Shown: positions 36,119 to 45,185 of the stretch, in pieces
Numbering within the stretch: the first letter of the stretch is position 1
How the letters are laid out: every line of letters starts with the position of its first letter
NCBI RefSeq assembly: GCF_028561275.1
Contig: NZ_JAQQTF010000018.1
Location: 1 to 64,000 of the forward strand
Direction: 5' to 3'
Source of the DNA: Aureisphaera galaxeae
Lineage (GTDB): Bacteria > Bacteroidota > Bacteroidia > Flavobacteriales > Flavobacteriaceae
DNA: 64,000 nt
Program-made: the position numbers and the translations under genes
Notes under the pieces: model-generated
Database searches by the model: none
Told to the model about the DNA's origin: nothing
What the model saw: the letters and a program-made list of their open reading frames with translations, nothing else

Positions 36119-37042
36119 TTATTTCAAAAAATTTATGTTGCGTTGTAGACCGGAGAATTTGGTACGTTTTACGGCACTTTTTCTGAAGATTTCGCGAAAG
36201 ACTTCCTCGGTAATTTCCTTCCATTCGCTTCGGGACATGCTTAATAGCTTCGGATTGGGATCGAACAGGGGTTCTTTATGACTTTTACTGAAGCGATTCC
36301 AAGGACATACATCTTGGCACACGTCGCAACCAAACATCCAATCATCGAACATGCCCGAGAAATCATTGGGGATTTCATCCTTCAGCTCAATGGTGAAATA
36401 AGAAATGCATTTGCTCCCATCTACCACATAGGGTTCAACGATAGCTTGAGTAGGGCAGGCATCGATACAGGCGGTACAACTTCCGCAATGATCCGTGACC
36501 GGGGTATCGTATTCCAATTCCAAATCCACGATCAATTCGGCAATGAAATAGAAGGACCCTACTTGTTTGGAAAGTAAATTGGTGTGTTTTCCCATCCACC
36601 CCAGACCACTTTTGGCTGCCCAGGCTTTGTCCAATACTGGAGCAGAATCTACAAAAGCCCGGCCATGGACCTCCCCGATTTCGGTTTGGATGCTATGCAA
36701 TAGTTCTTTCAACTTGTCTTTAATCACAAAGTGGTAATCGGTTCCGTAGGCGTATTTCGAAATCTTATAGCTGTCATCGTGTTGGGTTTCGGAAGGGTAA
36801 TAATTCAGTAATAAAGAAATCACGCTTTTGGAACCTTCAACCAACAAGGTTGGATCTAAACGCTTGTCGAAATGATTTTCCATATACTTCATCTCGCCGT
36901 GCATCCCGTCTTTGAGCCATTGCTCTAATCGAGGGGCTTCTTCTTCCAGAAAGCCTGCTTTACTAATACCACAGGAAAGAAACCCAAGGCGTTTTGCTTC
37001 AGATTTTATGAATTTGGTATGTTTCTGTGCGTTTGTGTTCAA
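36119..37042 (-). CDS. queG: Epoxyqueuosine reductase QueG
   Basis: 307 residues. Two [4Fe-4S] motifs are present: [12 protein letters not shown] and [13 protein letters not shown], with an intervening Cys (SKCISYF). The N-terminal cobalamin-binding part begins [17 protein letters not shown]. QueG reduces epoxyqueuosine to queuosine in tRNA, the last step of Q synthesis. The chosen start is the TTG at 37042 ([11 protein letters not shown]), which suits the family's length. A TTG seven codons earlier overlaps a possible -7 element (TATCTTGT, with TTG 21 bases further up). Confidence 0.93.
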   Translation of the reverse strand: MNTNAQKHTKFIKSEAKRLGFLSCGISKAGFLEEEAPRLEQWLKDGMHGEMKYMENHFDKRLDPTLLVEGSKSVISLLLNYYPSETQHDDSYKISKYAYGTDYHFVIKDKLKELLHSIQTEIGEVHGRAFVDSAPVLDKAWAAKSGLGWMGKHTNLLSKQVGSFYFIAELIVDLELEYDTPVTDHCGSCTACIDACPTQAIVEPYVVDGSKCISYFTIELKDEIPNDFSGMFDDWMFGCDVCQDVCPWNRFSKSHKEPLFDPNPKLLSMSRSEWKEITEEVFREIFRKSAVKRTKFSGLQRNINFLK

Positions 37043-37093
37043 GAAATATAACTTGCACCACAAGATAGCACCTTTAGAAAATATTGGACAACA

Positions 37094-37122
37094 AAAAAGG
37101 CGCCTATTGCAGACGCCTTTTT
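37094..37122 (-). terminator. Terminator after the DM13 cargo gene
   Basis: AAAAAGGCG (37094-37102) pairs with CGCCTTTTT (37114-37122) around an 11-base loop. T-rich on both sides, so it can act in either direction. Confidence 0.75.
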
Positions 37123-37145
37123 CCCCATGATGTGACTCTAAATTC

Positions 37146-37868
37146 CTATTGAATCACTAATTTTTGAATGCTGCTGCTCCCTTCTGGGGTGGTAAGCTGC
37201 ACCAAATAAATTCCTTGTGTAAGTGTAGAAACGTCTAAGCTGCGGTTCTCCTGAATGTTCACGCCCTCCATTACCACCGTTCCATTTAGAGCCAGAATGT
37301 TTGCAGTTACTGTGCTGAATCCTTCAGCAACGATTTCTACATTCTCCCTTGCAGGATTTGGAAACATTTGAAAGGCATTTAGATCTTGATCGACCGTGCT
37401 CAAAATACTACAGGTAGCATCGGTAAAGGGAACGTAGGTTCCAAAGTCCCAGAATTGATCGAATTGCAAGCAGTAGAAAAATACCTTATCGAAATCCTGA
37501 ATGTCATTTCCAGCAGGAAGATCGATGGTAAAGGATTTAGCCCCATTTTGAGGCACTGTACTGCTTCCTACCAAACCAAACTGAACGTTTTGCAAACTTG
37601 CGATAGGAGTGGTTGTAAGTTGGGCATCACTAAGTCCGCCAGAATTCACTAAGTACGCACGGATATCGGGACCGGCAGCGGTCATGAAATCATCACCCAA
37701 ATCCAAGGTGACCGAACCGTCTGGGTTAAGGGTTACCTCGACCGTCCCCTCTATATTGTACATAGGAACGCTGGTGTTGTTTCCGAAACCTGTTACTGCC
37801 TCAAGGCACTGTGCACTAATAGTGAATGCTGAGAATAATGATAAACCAAAGAGTATTACTTTTTTCAT
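37146..37868 (-). CDS. DM13-like domain protein with type IX secretion (type A) sorting signal
   Basis: 240 residues from the ATG at 37868, which gives a clean signal peptide ending ISAQ. The middle (about 25-150) resembles a DM13 domain: [20 protein letters not shown], then a late [19 protein letters not shown] with its Cys. DM13 domains are thought to take part in electron transfer or redox chemistry. The last 75 residues are a T9SS type A sorting domain ([12 protein letters not shown], ending [22 protein letters not shown]), so it should be exported through SprA and anchored or released. A frame extending 19 codons upstream is open but would bury the signal peptide. Confidence 0.85.
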   Translation of the reverse strand: MKKVILFGLSLFSAFTISAQCLEAVTGFGNNTSVPMYNIEGTVEVTLNPDGSVTLDLGDDFMTAAGPDIRAYLVNSGGLSDAQLTTTPIASLQNVQFGLVGSSTVPQNGAKSFTIDLPAGNDIQDFDKVFFYCLQFDQFWDFGTYVPFTDATCSILSTVDQDLNAFQMFPNPARENVEIVAEGFSTVTANILALNGTVVMEGVNIQENRSLDVSTLTQGIYLVQLTTPEGSSSIQKLVIQ

Positions 37869-37952
37869 TGTCGTCTTTTTGAATTGTTTGAGGGTTTTGG
37901 TCGTAGTAAACCCAAAACATTTCACGACTATGAGAAATTTATGATGTTTCTT

Positions 37953-39308
37953 TTACTTTTTTACCCGTTTTTCGAAGGTTACATAGGTTTCGAGTGGCTT
38001 TAAGGTAATGAGTGGATTCAATTTAATGGACTCTTTTTGTGTTGTAATGGAATGGTGCTTTACCAAATGAGCCACGGCCAATACCATTTCGTATATGGCG
38101 AAGCCTAGTCCAATGCACAATCTAGGACCTGCCCCGAAAGGATAGTATACCCCCGCCGTTTTTTTCTTGTTTTCTCCCAAGAAGCGTTCGGGCATAAAAC
38201 GATCCGGTTCTTCCCAATAATCGGGATGTCTATGTAGTTCATAAAAGGAAATGCCTACCAAGGTGTCTTTTCTAATATGGTAATTGCCCAAGGTGTCGTC
38301 TTCCAAATTCTCCCTGTCCGTTATCCAAGCCGGTGGATATAAGCGCATGGATTCATCGATCACTGCTTTGGTGTATTCCAATTTCTGAATTTGTTCGATT
38401 GGATTATCGGTTTCTTCCGAAACTTTAATCGCCTCTTCATACACTTTTTGCTGCACTTCGGGATAATTTGCCAACAACCAAGAAGTAAAGGAAAGGGCAT
38501 TGGCCGTGGTTTCATGACCCGCCACAAATAGAATGGTAATCTCGTCGATGAGTTGTTTAATGGTCATGGGTTCACCTGTATCCTCGTATCGTGTAGCCAG
38601 CAACATGTCCAATAGATCGTCGTGATTTTCTTGGGATTGTTTTCGTTCTTCAATAATCTCCCGAAGAATGGCCCTACTTTCCAAGGAAAGATCTAGGTGT
38701 TTTTTTACTTGCCCCGTTAAGCGAAACCACCAAGCTTTGTGCGGCAATCTTACTTCTTTTACCAAAAATTCCTGCACTTGTTGAATGATATACTGCAATC
38801 GCTCCAGGGTTTCGTCGGCTGCTGAAACGTGGAACAAGGATTTGGCTACGACCTGGAATGCCAATCGGTTCATGATGGGAAAGACATCGGTTTCCTGTTG
38901 AAGGGGAAGGGCTTCCAATTCCTTTTCTATGGTTTTTTGCATCAATCCCACCAATTGTTCCATCTTCTTTTTGTGGAAGGCGGGTTGAATTAACCGTCTT
39001 TGTTGCAACCAATAGTCTCCGTTAATAGTTAGGAGTCCGTGTCCTAAATATTTAGAGAGGTAATCGGTTTGTATTTTGGACTTGTAATAGTTTTTGTGGT
39101 TTTTCCGAAGGATATATTCTACCACTTCCTTATCTCGGGAAAGCAAAAGATACCTTTTTCGATTTAGACGTACCGAAAAGGTGTCTCCATATTTTTCGAA
39201 AAAGCGATGGTGAAATGGAATCGGATTTTTACGGATGGCTTCGGCATTCCAGAAGAACTTGAGGATGGACAGAGATTTGGGATAGGTGTATTTTTTGGTT
39301 TCTGACAT
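37953..39308 (-). CDS. Cytochrome P450
   Basis: 451 residues. The I-helix oxygen-activation motif is AGHETT, the K-helix ExxR is ESMR, and the heme-ligand loop is FGAGPRLCIG with Cys398. The N-terminus has no membrane anchor, so it is cytoplasmic. Substrate cannot be inferred; the sequence looks closer to the fatty-acid/CYP4-CYP102-like branch than to steroid or biosynthetic-cluster P450s, which is only an impression. No ferredoxin or reductase gene is adjacent. The start is the ATG at 39308; a GTG nine codons upstream is also open. Confidence 0.93.
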   Translation of the reverse strand: MSETKKYTYPKSLSILKFFWNAEAIRKNPIPFHHRFFEKYGDTFSVRLNRKRYLLLSRDKEVVEYILRKNHKNYYKSKIQTDYLSKYLGHGLLTINGDYWLQQRRLIQPAFHKKKMEQLVGLMQKTIEKELEALPLQQETDVFPIMNRLAFQVVAKSLFHVSAADETLERLQYIIQQVQEFLVKEVRLPHKAWWFRLTGQVKKHLDLSLESRAILREIIEERKQSQENHDDLLDMLLATRYEDTGEPMTIKQLIDEITILFVAGHETTANALSFTSWLLANYPEVQQKVYEEAIKVSEETDNPIEQIQKLEYTKAVIDESMRLYPPAWITDRENLEDDTLGNYHIRKDTLVGISFYELHRHPDYWEEPDRFMPERFLGENKKKTAGVYYPFGAGPRLCIGLGFAIYEMVLAVAHLVKHHSITTQKESIKLNPLITLKPLETYVTFEKRVKK

Positions 39309-39386
39309 GTATTGTCCGGTCGAGCTCACATGCACAGGAATAGCGGGCCGTAGACCTTCTTTTTAAATTAACACTCCGACAGAACC

Positions 39387-39431
39387 CTTCGACTGCCTGT
39401 CCGTCCGACAGGCGGACGCTCGGGGAGACCT
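39387..39431. repeat. Nested palindromic repeat between ruvB and the P450 gene
   Basis: GCCTGTC (39395-39401) pairs with GACAGGC (39407-39413), and overlapping it CGTCCG (39402-39407) pairs with CGGACG (39413-39418), so the two hairpins exclude each other. The GC-rich unit differs in composition from its surroundings and is flanked by CTTCGACTG and CGCTCGGGGAGACC. The layout suggests a GC-rich palindrome inserted in a second repeat unit. It is probably a copy of a dispersed intergenic element. Confidence 0.55.
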
Positions 39432-39442
39432 GTCAATTTTTA

Positions 39443-40465
39443 TTAAAACAATCCTCCCTGCGAAGGACCTTTCAGTTTTCCAAGGTGTTTATAGGCATGC
39501 TCCGTTACTTCCCTCCCCCTAGGTGTTCTAATAATGAATCCTTGTTGAATGAGAAATGGTTCATATACCTCTTCGATGGTTTCGGCACTTTCGGAAACGG
39601 CGGTTGCCAAAGTGGTAATTCCAACTGGGCCACCCTTAAATTTATCGATGATGGTACTCAGAATCTTGTTGTCCATTTCATCCAAACCATGGGCATCTAC
39701 ATTCAGCTGTTGCAGGGCGTACCTTGCAATTTTAATATCTATGGTTCCATCTCCTTTGATCTGGGCAAAATCACGTACCCTTCTCAATAATGCATTGGCA
39801 ATACGTGGAGTCCCACGACTTCTGCCGGCTACTTCGATGGCTGCTTCCATAGTAATGGGAACATCCAGAATCTTGGCGCTTCGCTGTACGATGGTCGTTA
39901 ATAGATCGGTAGTATAGTATTGCAGACGGGAAGAAATACCAAAACGTGCTCGCATGGGAGCCGTAAGCAATCCCGATCGGGTGGTAGCCCCAACCAAAGT
40001 AAACGGTGCCAAATTAATTTGAACAGTACGCGCATTGGGCCCACTTTCGATCATGATATCGATTTTGTAATCTTCCATGGCCGAGTACAGATATTCTTCC
40101 ACAATGGGACTTAGTCTGTGGATTTCATCAATGAACAATACATCCCTTTCATCTAAATTGGTAAGCAGTCCAGCTAGATCTCCAGGTTTGTCCAACACTG
40201 GCCCAGAAGTAACCCGTATGTTTACATCAAGTTCGTTGGCAAGGATATGCGCCAAAGTGGTTTTTCCCAATCCCGGAGGACCGTGAAAGAGGGTATGGTC
40301 TAAAGCTTCATCCCTCATATTGGCAGCCTGTACGAACACCTGCAAATTCTCTAACGCCTGATCCTGCCCCGTGAAGTCATCGAATGATAACGGCCTCAGC
40401 TTTTTCTCTATATCCAGTTCTTGAGGGGACAGATGATCTCCCGTGGGATCGAGGTGTTCGTTCAT
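39443..40465 (-). CDS. ruvB: Holliday junction branch migration ATPase RuvB
   Basis: 340 residues. Walker A GPPGLGKT (62-69), Walker [10 protein letters not shown], the sensor region [10 protein letters not shown] and the C-terminal winged helix ([17 protein letters not shown]) are all present. It is the hexameric motor that drives branch migration with RuvA. The ATG at 40465 gives the normal family length; a longer frame opening further up is rejected. The -7 box lies immediately before the ATG, so the mRNA may have almost no leader. Confidence 0.96.
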   Translation of the reverse strand: MNEHLDPTGDHLSPQELDIEKKLRPLSFDDFTGQDQALENLQVFVQAANMRDEALDHTLFHGPPGLGKTTLAHILANELDVNIRVTSGPVLDKPGDLAGLLTNLDERDVLFIDEIHRLSPIVEEYLYSAMEDYKIDIMIESGPNARTVQINLAPFTLVGATTRSGLLTAPMRARFGISSRLQYYTTDLLTTIVQRSAKILDVPITMEAAIEVAGRSRGTPRIANALLRRVRDFAQIKGDGTIDIKIARYALQQLNVDAHGLDEMDNKILSTIIDKFKGGPVGITTLATAVSESAETIEEVYEPFLIQQGFIIRTPRGREVTEHAYKHLGKLKGPSQGGLF

Positions 40466-40469
40466 ATAA

Positions 40470-40477
40470 CAAATATA
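40470..40477 (-). promoter_or_regulatory. -7 box for ruvB
   Basis: Minus strand TATATTTG, a perfect TAnnTTTG, with its G only five bases before the ruvB ATG. No suitably spaced -33 TTG. Confidence 0.45.
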
Positions 40478-40513
40478 CGAAGTGTTGGGCACTGTTTCCC
40501 TCTCCCAAACAGA

Positions 40514-40539
40514 AAACCGCACCTTTTACAGTGCGGTTT
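40514..40539 (-). terminator. Hairpin 1 of the ruvB-MATE gap
   Basis: AAACCGCAC (40514-40522) pairs with GTGCGGTTT (40531-40539) around an 8-base loop. On the minus strand it continues into TTTTCTG. Probable terminator shielding ruvB from upstream transcription. Confidence 0.6.
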
Positions 40540-40559
40540 GCTACAGCAGTTCTCCTCAG

Positions 40560-40578
40560 ACCGCCATAAGCGGTTTGC
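40560..40578 (-). other. Hairpin 2 of the ruvB-MATE gap
   Basis: ACCGC (40560-40564) pairs with GCGGT (40570-40574). The right arm runs into GCGGTTTGC, which also occurs in hairpin 1 (40533-40541). No T run follows, so it is not a typical terminator. Confidence 0.35.
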
Positions 40579-40637
40579 GTCTAAAAATAATGATCATCTT
40601 CCCTATTGAAAATCCCCAATATGGGTTATTTAGCAAA

Positions 40638-40660
40638 AAGCCGCAGTTGTACCGCGGCTT
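40638..40660 (-). terminator. Hairpin 3 of the ruvB-MATE gap, probable MATE terminator
   Basis: AAGCCGC (40638-40644) pairs with GCGGCTT (40654-40660); five As precede it, giving a T run on the minus strand. Confidence 0.65.
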
Positions 40661-40736
40661 CTTACACCAATAGGCTCCCCAGCCTGTGATGTTCTAGTAT
40701 TATGACATAAAAGTAATTTGTAACTATAGGAAAGGC

Positions 40737-40756
40737 AATACGTAAAAATACGTATT
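40737..40756. repeat. Inverted repeat just after the MATE gene
   Basis: AATACGTA (40737-40744) and TACGTATT (40749-40756) are perfect inverted repeats around AAAA, 17 bases past the MATE stop. It is the fourth inverted repeat in this 308-base gene-free interval, which otherwise holds the ruvB -7 box and nothing I recognise as coding. Confidence 0.45.
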
Positions 40757-40773
40757 TCGCTATCTGCTGAAGA

Positions 40774-42168
40774 TTATACCTTTACTTCTTTCCACTTTCC
40801 TTTTCGGAACCAAATAATCCCAACGACGGCTATCAAGGCTTCGGCTATGGTGATAGCCAACAATACCCCAAGTACCCCCCAGCCAAAATAAATAGCGGCT
40901 GCATACGCAAAGGGCAACTGGAAGAGCCAGAAACAGAAGAAATTGATTACCGTAGGTGTCTTGGTATCCCCAGCACCATTGAATGCCTGAATGATCACCA
41001 TCCCGTAAGCATAGAATACATAGCCTGCTGCAATAATGCGGAGACTGAGTGCTCCATATTTAATCACCTCAGGATTGCTGCTAAAGATTTTAATAATCCA
41101 ATCTGCAAAGAATAGGTAAAACAGGGATACAAAAATCATAAACCACGCATTGTACTTACCCGTTTTCCAAACGGAAGTTTCTGCTCGATCCGGTTTGCCG
41201 GCTCCCAAATTCTGCCCCACAAGGGTGGCAGCGGCGTTACTCATTCCCCATGACGGCATTAACGTAAACATCAATACACGAATGGCAATTGTATATCCTG
41301 CCAATACTTCACTTCCGAATTCGGCCATGATACGCATTAAAAACACCCAGCTAGATGTACCAATAATGAACTGCCCTATTCCCCCAAGGGAGACTTTCAC
41401 CAAATTCATCATAGTGGCAGCACGGATTACAAAATCCTTGAATCCCACCTTGATCTTCGTCCAACCGAAAAACAGAATGAACAACTGAAAGATCACCGCA
41501 CTTCCTCTTCCTATTGTTGTAGCGATAGCGGCTCCTTTTACCCCAAATGCGGGTACTGGTCCCCACCCAAAGATGAATAATGGATCTAGAACGATATTCA
41601 AAAGATTGGAAAAGATAAGTACTTTCATAGCTGCTGAGGCATCTCCTGCCCCTCGAAACACGGCATTGATAAGGAACAGCAACATGATCGTGACATTACC
41701 TCCCAAAAGGATTTGGGTATAACCGTAACCTTCGGCCACCAAATCGGGTTCCCCTCCCATGAGTGATAAGATTTCCCTTGGGAACAAAATTCCAATGATG
41801 CTTACCACAATGGCAACAGCTACCCCTACAAAAATAGCCTGTACGGCTGCTTGGGAAGCTCCTGGAATATCCTTTTCGCCAATCCTTCGGGCCACAATAG
41901 CCGTGGCTCCCATACTTAATCCTATGGCAATGGCATACACAAGTGTGAGTACGGATTCTGTTAAACCAACGGTCGCAATGGCGTTAGCCCCCAAACTGGA
42001 AACCCAGTAGGCATCTACCAAGAAAAAGATAGATTCCATCATCATTTCCAACACCATAGGAACAGAGAGCATAAAGACTGCCTTCCGAATGCTTCCAGAA
42101 GTAAATTCCTGCTCTTTCCCTGCAATGGCCTTGGGAAGGTGGTGGATTATTTTTTCGAGGACGGTCAT
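40774..42168 (-). CDS. MATE family efflux transporter
   Basis: 464 residues with about twelve membrane helices in two related halves, typical of MATE (DinF/NorM-like) antiporters that expel cationic compounds using Na+ or H+ gradients. The opening SIRKAVFMLSVPMVLEMMMESIFFLVDAYW is characteristic, as is the halfway NPLFIFGWGPVPAFGVKGAA-type segment. The ATG at 42168 is preferred over an open TTG at 42201, which lies next to a terminator arm. Substrate unknown. Confidence 0.93.
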   Translation of the reverse strand: MTVLEKIIHHLPKAIAGKEQEFTSGSIRKAVFMLSVPMVLEMMMESIFFLVDAYWVSSLGANAIATVGLTESVLTLVYAIAIGLSMGATAIVARRIGEKDIPGASQAAVQAIFVGVAVAIVVSIIGILFPREILSLMGGEPDLVAEGYGYTQILLGGNVTIMLLFLINAVFRGAGDASAAMKVLIFSNLLNIVLDPLFIFGWGPVPAFGVKGAAIATTIGRGSAVIFQLFILFFGWTKIKVGFKDFVIRAATMMNLVKVSLGGIGQFIIGTSSWVFLMRIMAEFGSEVLAGYTIAIRVLMFTLMPSWGMSNAAATLVGQNLGAGKPDRAETSVWKTGKYNAWFMIFVSLFYLFFADWIIKIFSSNPEVIKYGALSLRIIAAGYVFYAYGMVIIQAFNGAGDTKTPTVINFFCFWLFQLPFAYAAAIYFGWGVLGVLLAITIAEALIAVVGIIWFRKGKWKEVKV

Positions 42169-42200
42169 AACTGGTTGGTTTAGCGGGGCTAAAGATAACA

Positions 42201-42233
42201 AAAAACCCTTCCGAGCCAGTCGAAAGGGTTTTT
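42201..42233. terminator. Terminator of the act-cta operon
   Basis: AAAAACCCTT (42201-42210) pairs with AAGGGTTTTT (42224-42233) around a 13-base loop. A/T runs on both sides suit termination on the minus strand after the oxidase subunit I gene. Confidence 0.75.
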
Positions 42234-42253
42234 CTATTGAATTTATTTTTCCT

Positions 42254-44080
42254 TTAGTGATTCATCTCTTCTTCGTTCTCTTGAAGAGGAACATGCTGCG
42301 GAGCAAAATCCTGTCCTGGAATCACATAGTCGCTTTCGTCTTTGTTCAGCTTACTGTAGTCATACGCCCAACGGTATACGTGAGGAATAGGACCATCCCA
42401 GTTTCCGTGAATGTGCTTCACCTCTGCTGTCCACTCCAGTGTATTAGAATTCCAAGGGTTCTTAGATCCTTTCTTACCGAAGAACATGGACGAGATGAAA
42501 TTGTACAAGAATAGCACCTGTGCCGCTGCTGCGATGAAGGCAAATACTGTAATCACAACATTCACATCGGTCAAATCATCAAAATATGGGAACGCCGTGT
42601 TGGTATAGTAACGTCTTGGTAGACCTGCCATACCGATAAAGTGCATTGGGAAGAATACTCCGTAAGCACCGATTGCTGTTACCCAGAAGTGAATATACCC
42701 AAGATTCTTGTTCATCATTCTTCCTTCGAACATTTTTGGGAACCAGTGGTATACCCCAGCGAAAAGTCCGTACAAAGCACTAATACCCATTACCAAGTGG
42801 AAGTGAGCCACTACGAAGTAGGTATCGTGTACGTTAATATCTAGAGCACTATCCCCTAATAGGATTCCTGTAAGACCCCCTGTGATGAAGGTAGAAACCA
42901 GCCCGATAGAAAACAGCATGGCCGGGTTCATTTGCAGGTTCCCTTTCCAAAGGGTAGTGATATAGTTAAATGCTTTTACTGCAGATGGAATTGCAATCAA
43001 TAGGGTTGTAAAGGTAAACACAGACCCTAGGAATGGATTCATCCCCGAGATAAACATGTGGTGTCCCCATACAATCGTAGAAAGGAATGCAATTGCCAAT
43101 ATAGATGCCACCATCGCTCGGTAACCGAAGATCGGTTTTCGGGAGTTAGTCGCAATAATTTCTGATGTGATCCCCAATGCAGGTAATAGTACAATATATA
43201 CCTCTGGGTGACCCAAGAACCAGAAAAGGTGCTCGAAAAGTACAGGAGAACCTCCTTGGTTATGCAATACCTCACCCGCAATGTAAATGTCCGAAAGGAA
43301 GAAGGAAGTTCCGAAACTTCGATCCATAATAAGCAATAGTGCTGCAGACAATAGTACCGGGAAAGAAACCACACCAATTACAGCCGTAATGAAAAATGCC
43401 CAGATCGTCAATGGAAGTCTAGTCATAGACATTCCCTTGGTTCTAAGGTTCAATACGGTAACGATATAGTTAAGTGATCCTAATAATGAGGAGGCAATAA
43501 AGATTGCCATAGAAACCAACCAAAGCGTCATACCCGCACCAGAACCTGGAATGGCTTGTGGCAAAGCACTCAATGGAGGATAAATGGTCCATCCTGCTGA
43601 TGCAGGACCTGCCTCCACAAACAATGACATCACCATGATCACACTAGATAGGAAGAACAACCAGTAGGATATCATGTTCAGGAATCCTGAAGCCATATCC
43701 CTCGCTCCAATCTGTAGTGGAATAAGAAGGTTACTAAAGGTACCACTCAGTCCCGCCGTAAGTACGAAGAATACCATGATGGTTCCGTGAATGGTTACCA
43801 ATGCCAAGTAGACACTTGGATCCATTACACCACCTTCTCCCCACTTACCTAGAAGAACTTCGTAGATAGTGAATTCTTTATCTGGCCAGGCTAGCTGCAA
43901 TCTAAAAAGAAGCGACATGGCAATCCCGATGATTCCCATAAACAACCCTGTAATAAGGTATTGCTTAGAGATCATCTTGTGATCCTGACTAAATATATAC
44001 TTAGTTATAAAAGTCTCTTTGTGATGATGCCCGTGATCGTCGTGGTGATCTACTGCTAAATCGTGTGCGTGTGCTGACAT
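42254..44080 (-). CDS. ctaD: Cytochrome c oxidase subunit I (aa3 type)
   Basis: 608 residues, twelve membrane helices. The active-site segment WFLGHPEVYIVLLPALG contains the CuB His and the cross-linked Tyr. VHDTYFVVAHFHLVMG carries the heme a3/a ligands and MNPFLGSVFTFTT is conserved. It reduces O2 to water and pumps protons. The N-terminus is His-rich (about residues 3-20), like ActF in the same operon. Last gene of the eight-gene actA-ctaD run; heme a supply depends on ctaB at 18948-19844. Confidence 0.96.
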   Translation of the reverse strand: MSAHAHDLAVDHHDDHGHHHKETFITKYIFSQDHKMISKQYLITGLFMGIIGIAMSLLFRLQLAWPDKEFTIYEVLLGKWGEGGVMDPSVYLALVTIHGTIMVFFVLTAGLSGTFSNLLIPLQIGARDMASGFLNMISYWLFFLSSVIMVMSLFVEAGPASAGWTIYPPLSALPQAIPGSGAGMTLWLVSMAIFIASSLLGSLNYIVTVLNLRTKGMSMTRLPLTIWAFFITAVIGVVSFPVLLSAALLLIMDRSFGTSFFLSDIYIAGEVLHNQGGSPVLFEHLFWFLGHPEVYIVLLPALGITSEIIATNSRKPIFGYRAMVASILAIAFLSTIVWGHHMFISGMNPFLGSVFTFTTLLIAIPSAVKAFNYITTLWKGNLQMNPAMLFSIGLVSTFITGGLTGILLGDSALDINVHDTYFVVAHFHLVMGISALYGLFAGVYHWFPKMFEGRMMNKNLGYIHFWVTAIGAYGVFFPMHFIGMAGLPRRYYTNTAFPYFDDLTDVNVVITVFAFIAAAAQVLFLYNFISSMFFGKKGSKNPWNSNTLEWTAEVKHIHGNWDGPIPHVYRWAYDYSKLNKDESDYVIPGQDFAPQHVPLQENEEEMNH

Positions 44081-44102
44081 ATCTTTCTAAGCTATTTTTT
44101 TG

Positions 44103-45161
44103 TTATTGTTTAAGGGTTTCCGCCAAGGTGGCCTGTTCTGCTATCCAAGCATCATATTCTTCTTGGGTCTCTACGATAATCTTCATTTGCATGTTATAGT
44201 GGTTGTTACCACATATCTTATTACAAAGAAGTAAATAATCGAAGGTATAAGGCTCTAGTGGCTCTTCCCCTTTGGCTATTAAAGCCTGACTGTTCTCTCT
44301 TCTAATATTGTTGATCTTCGTAACCTTGGCTACGATCTCATCGTTCTCTCTCATTTCCGCAGTTGTCTTGGTAGGTGTGAAAGCGAATTGAGTAATCATA
44401 CCAGGTACACAGTTCATTTGTGCTCTAAAGTGAGGCATGTAGGCAGAGTGTAGCACATCCTGCGAACGCATCTTGAACAGCACCTTTCTTCCTACAGGCA
44501 AGTGTAATTCGTTTACAACGATATCGTCCTGTGCATTCGGATCGGCTGCATCTACCCCCAATTGGTTGGCTCCTTCGATCAAACGAACATTAGCCTCTCC
44601 TAGAGTATTATCTTCACCTCCATAACGAGCTCTCCAATCAAACTGATAGGCATACAACTCAACTACCAAAGGATCGTCTTCGGTATCGATGTTCATGATA
44701 TCGGTCCAAGTGAAAAGTCCGTAGATAATCAATCCCGCCAATACAATTACCGGAATGATCGTCCAGATGAACTCCAATTTATCATTATCGGCAAAGAAAA
44801 CGGCTCTTTGTCCTTTTCTTCCACGATATTTAAATGCAAAATAGTGAAGCAACCATTGGGTAACAATTCCAACCACGAAGATTAGAATCATGGATATTAA
44901 CCAAAGTTGATCGATCCCAACACCGTGTTCCGATGCCGATTCTGGCAACATTACATCGCCCCACAACCAAAAACAAACAATGCTGAGTATGTAAATAAAG
45001 AGGACAAACCCTAACATGAGCCATCCGTTCATGTTATTGTCCTTGTCATTAGCTACTTCGGAATCTTCTTGTCTGTTCTTGGACAACTGGAATATCTTTC
45101 CCATCTGCCAAACAGCAACTCCAAAAAGTATGATTACTAGTACAACTAAAAATGCGGTCAT
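44103..45161 (-). CDS. ctaC: Cytochrome c oxidase subunit II (CuA)
   Basis: 352 residues with three hydrophobic N-terminal helices instead of the usual two, then a cupredoxin domain. The CuA site is seen as LHSAYMPHF and CNKICGNNHYNM (Cys313, Cys317, His321, Met324). The usual Glu between the cysteines is Lys, tolerable because that residue contributes a backbone carbonyl. It accepts electrons from a c-type cytochrome and passes them to heme a. SCO (15400-16026) is the likely assembly factor. Confidence 0.95.
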   Translation of the reverse strand: MTAFLVVLVIILFGVAVWQMGKIFQLSKNRQEDSEVANDKDNNMNGWLMLGFVLFIYILSIVCFWLWGDVMLPESASEHGVGIDQLWLISMILIFVVGIVTQWLLHYFAFKYRGRKGQRAVFFADNDKLEFIWTIIPVIVLAGLIIYGLFTWTDIMNIDTEDDPLVVELYAYQFDWRARYGGEDNTLGEANVRLIEGANQLGVDAADPNAQDDIVVNELHLPVGRKVLFKMRSQDVLHSAYMPHFRAQMNCVPGMITQFAFTPTKTTAEMRENDEIVAKVTKINNIRRENSQALIAKGEEPLEPYTFDYLLLCNKICGNNHYNMQMKIIVETQEEYDAWIAEQATLAETLKQ

Positions 45162-45185
45162 CGTTATCTGTCTTCTTTAATTTAA

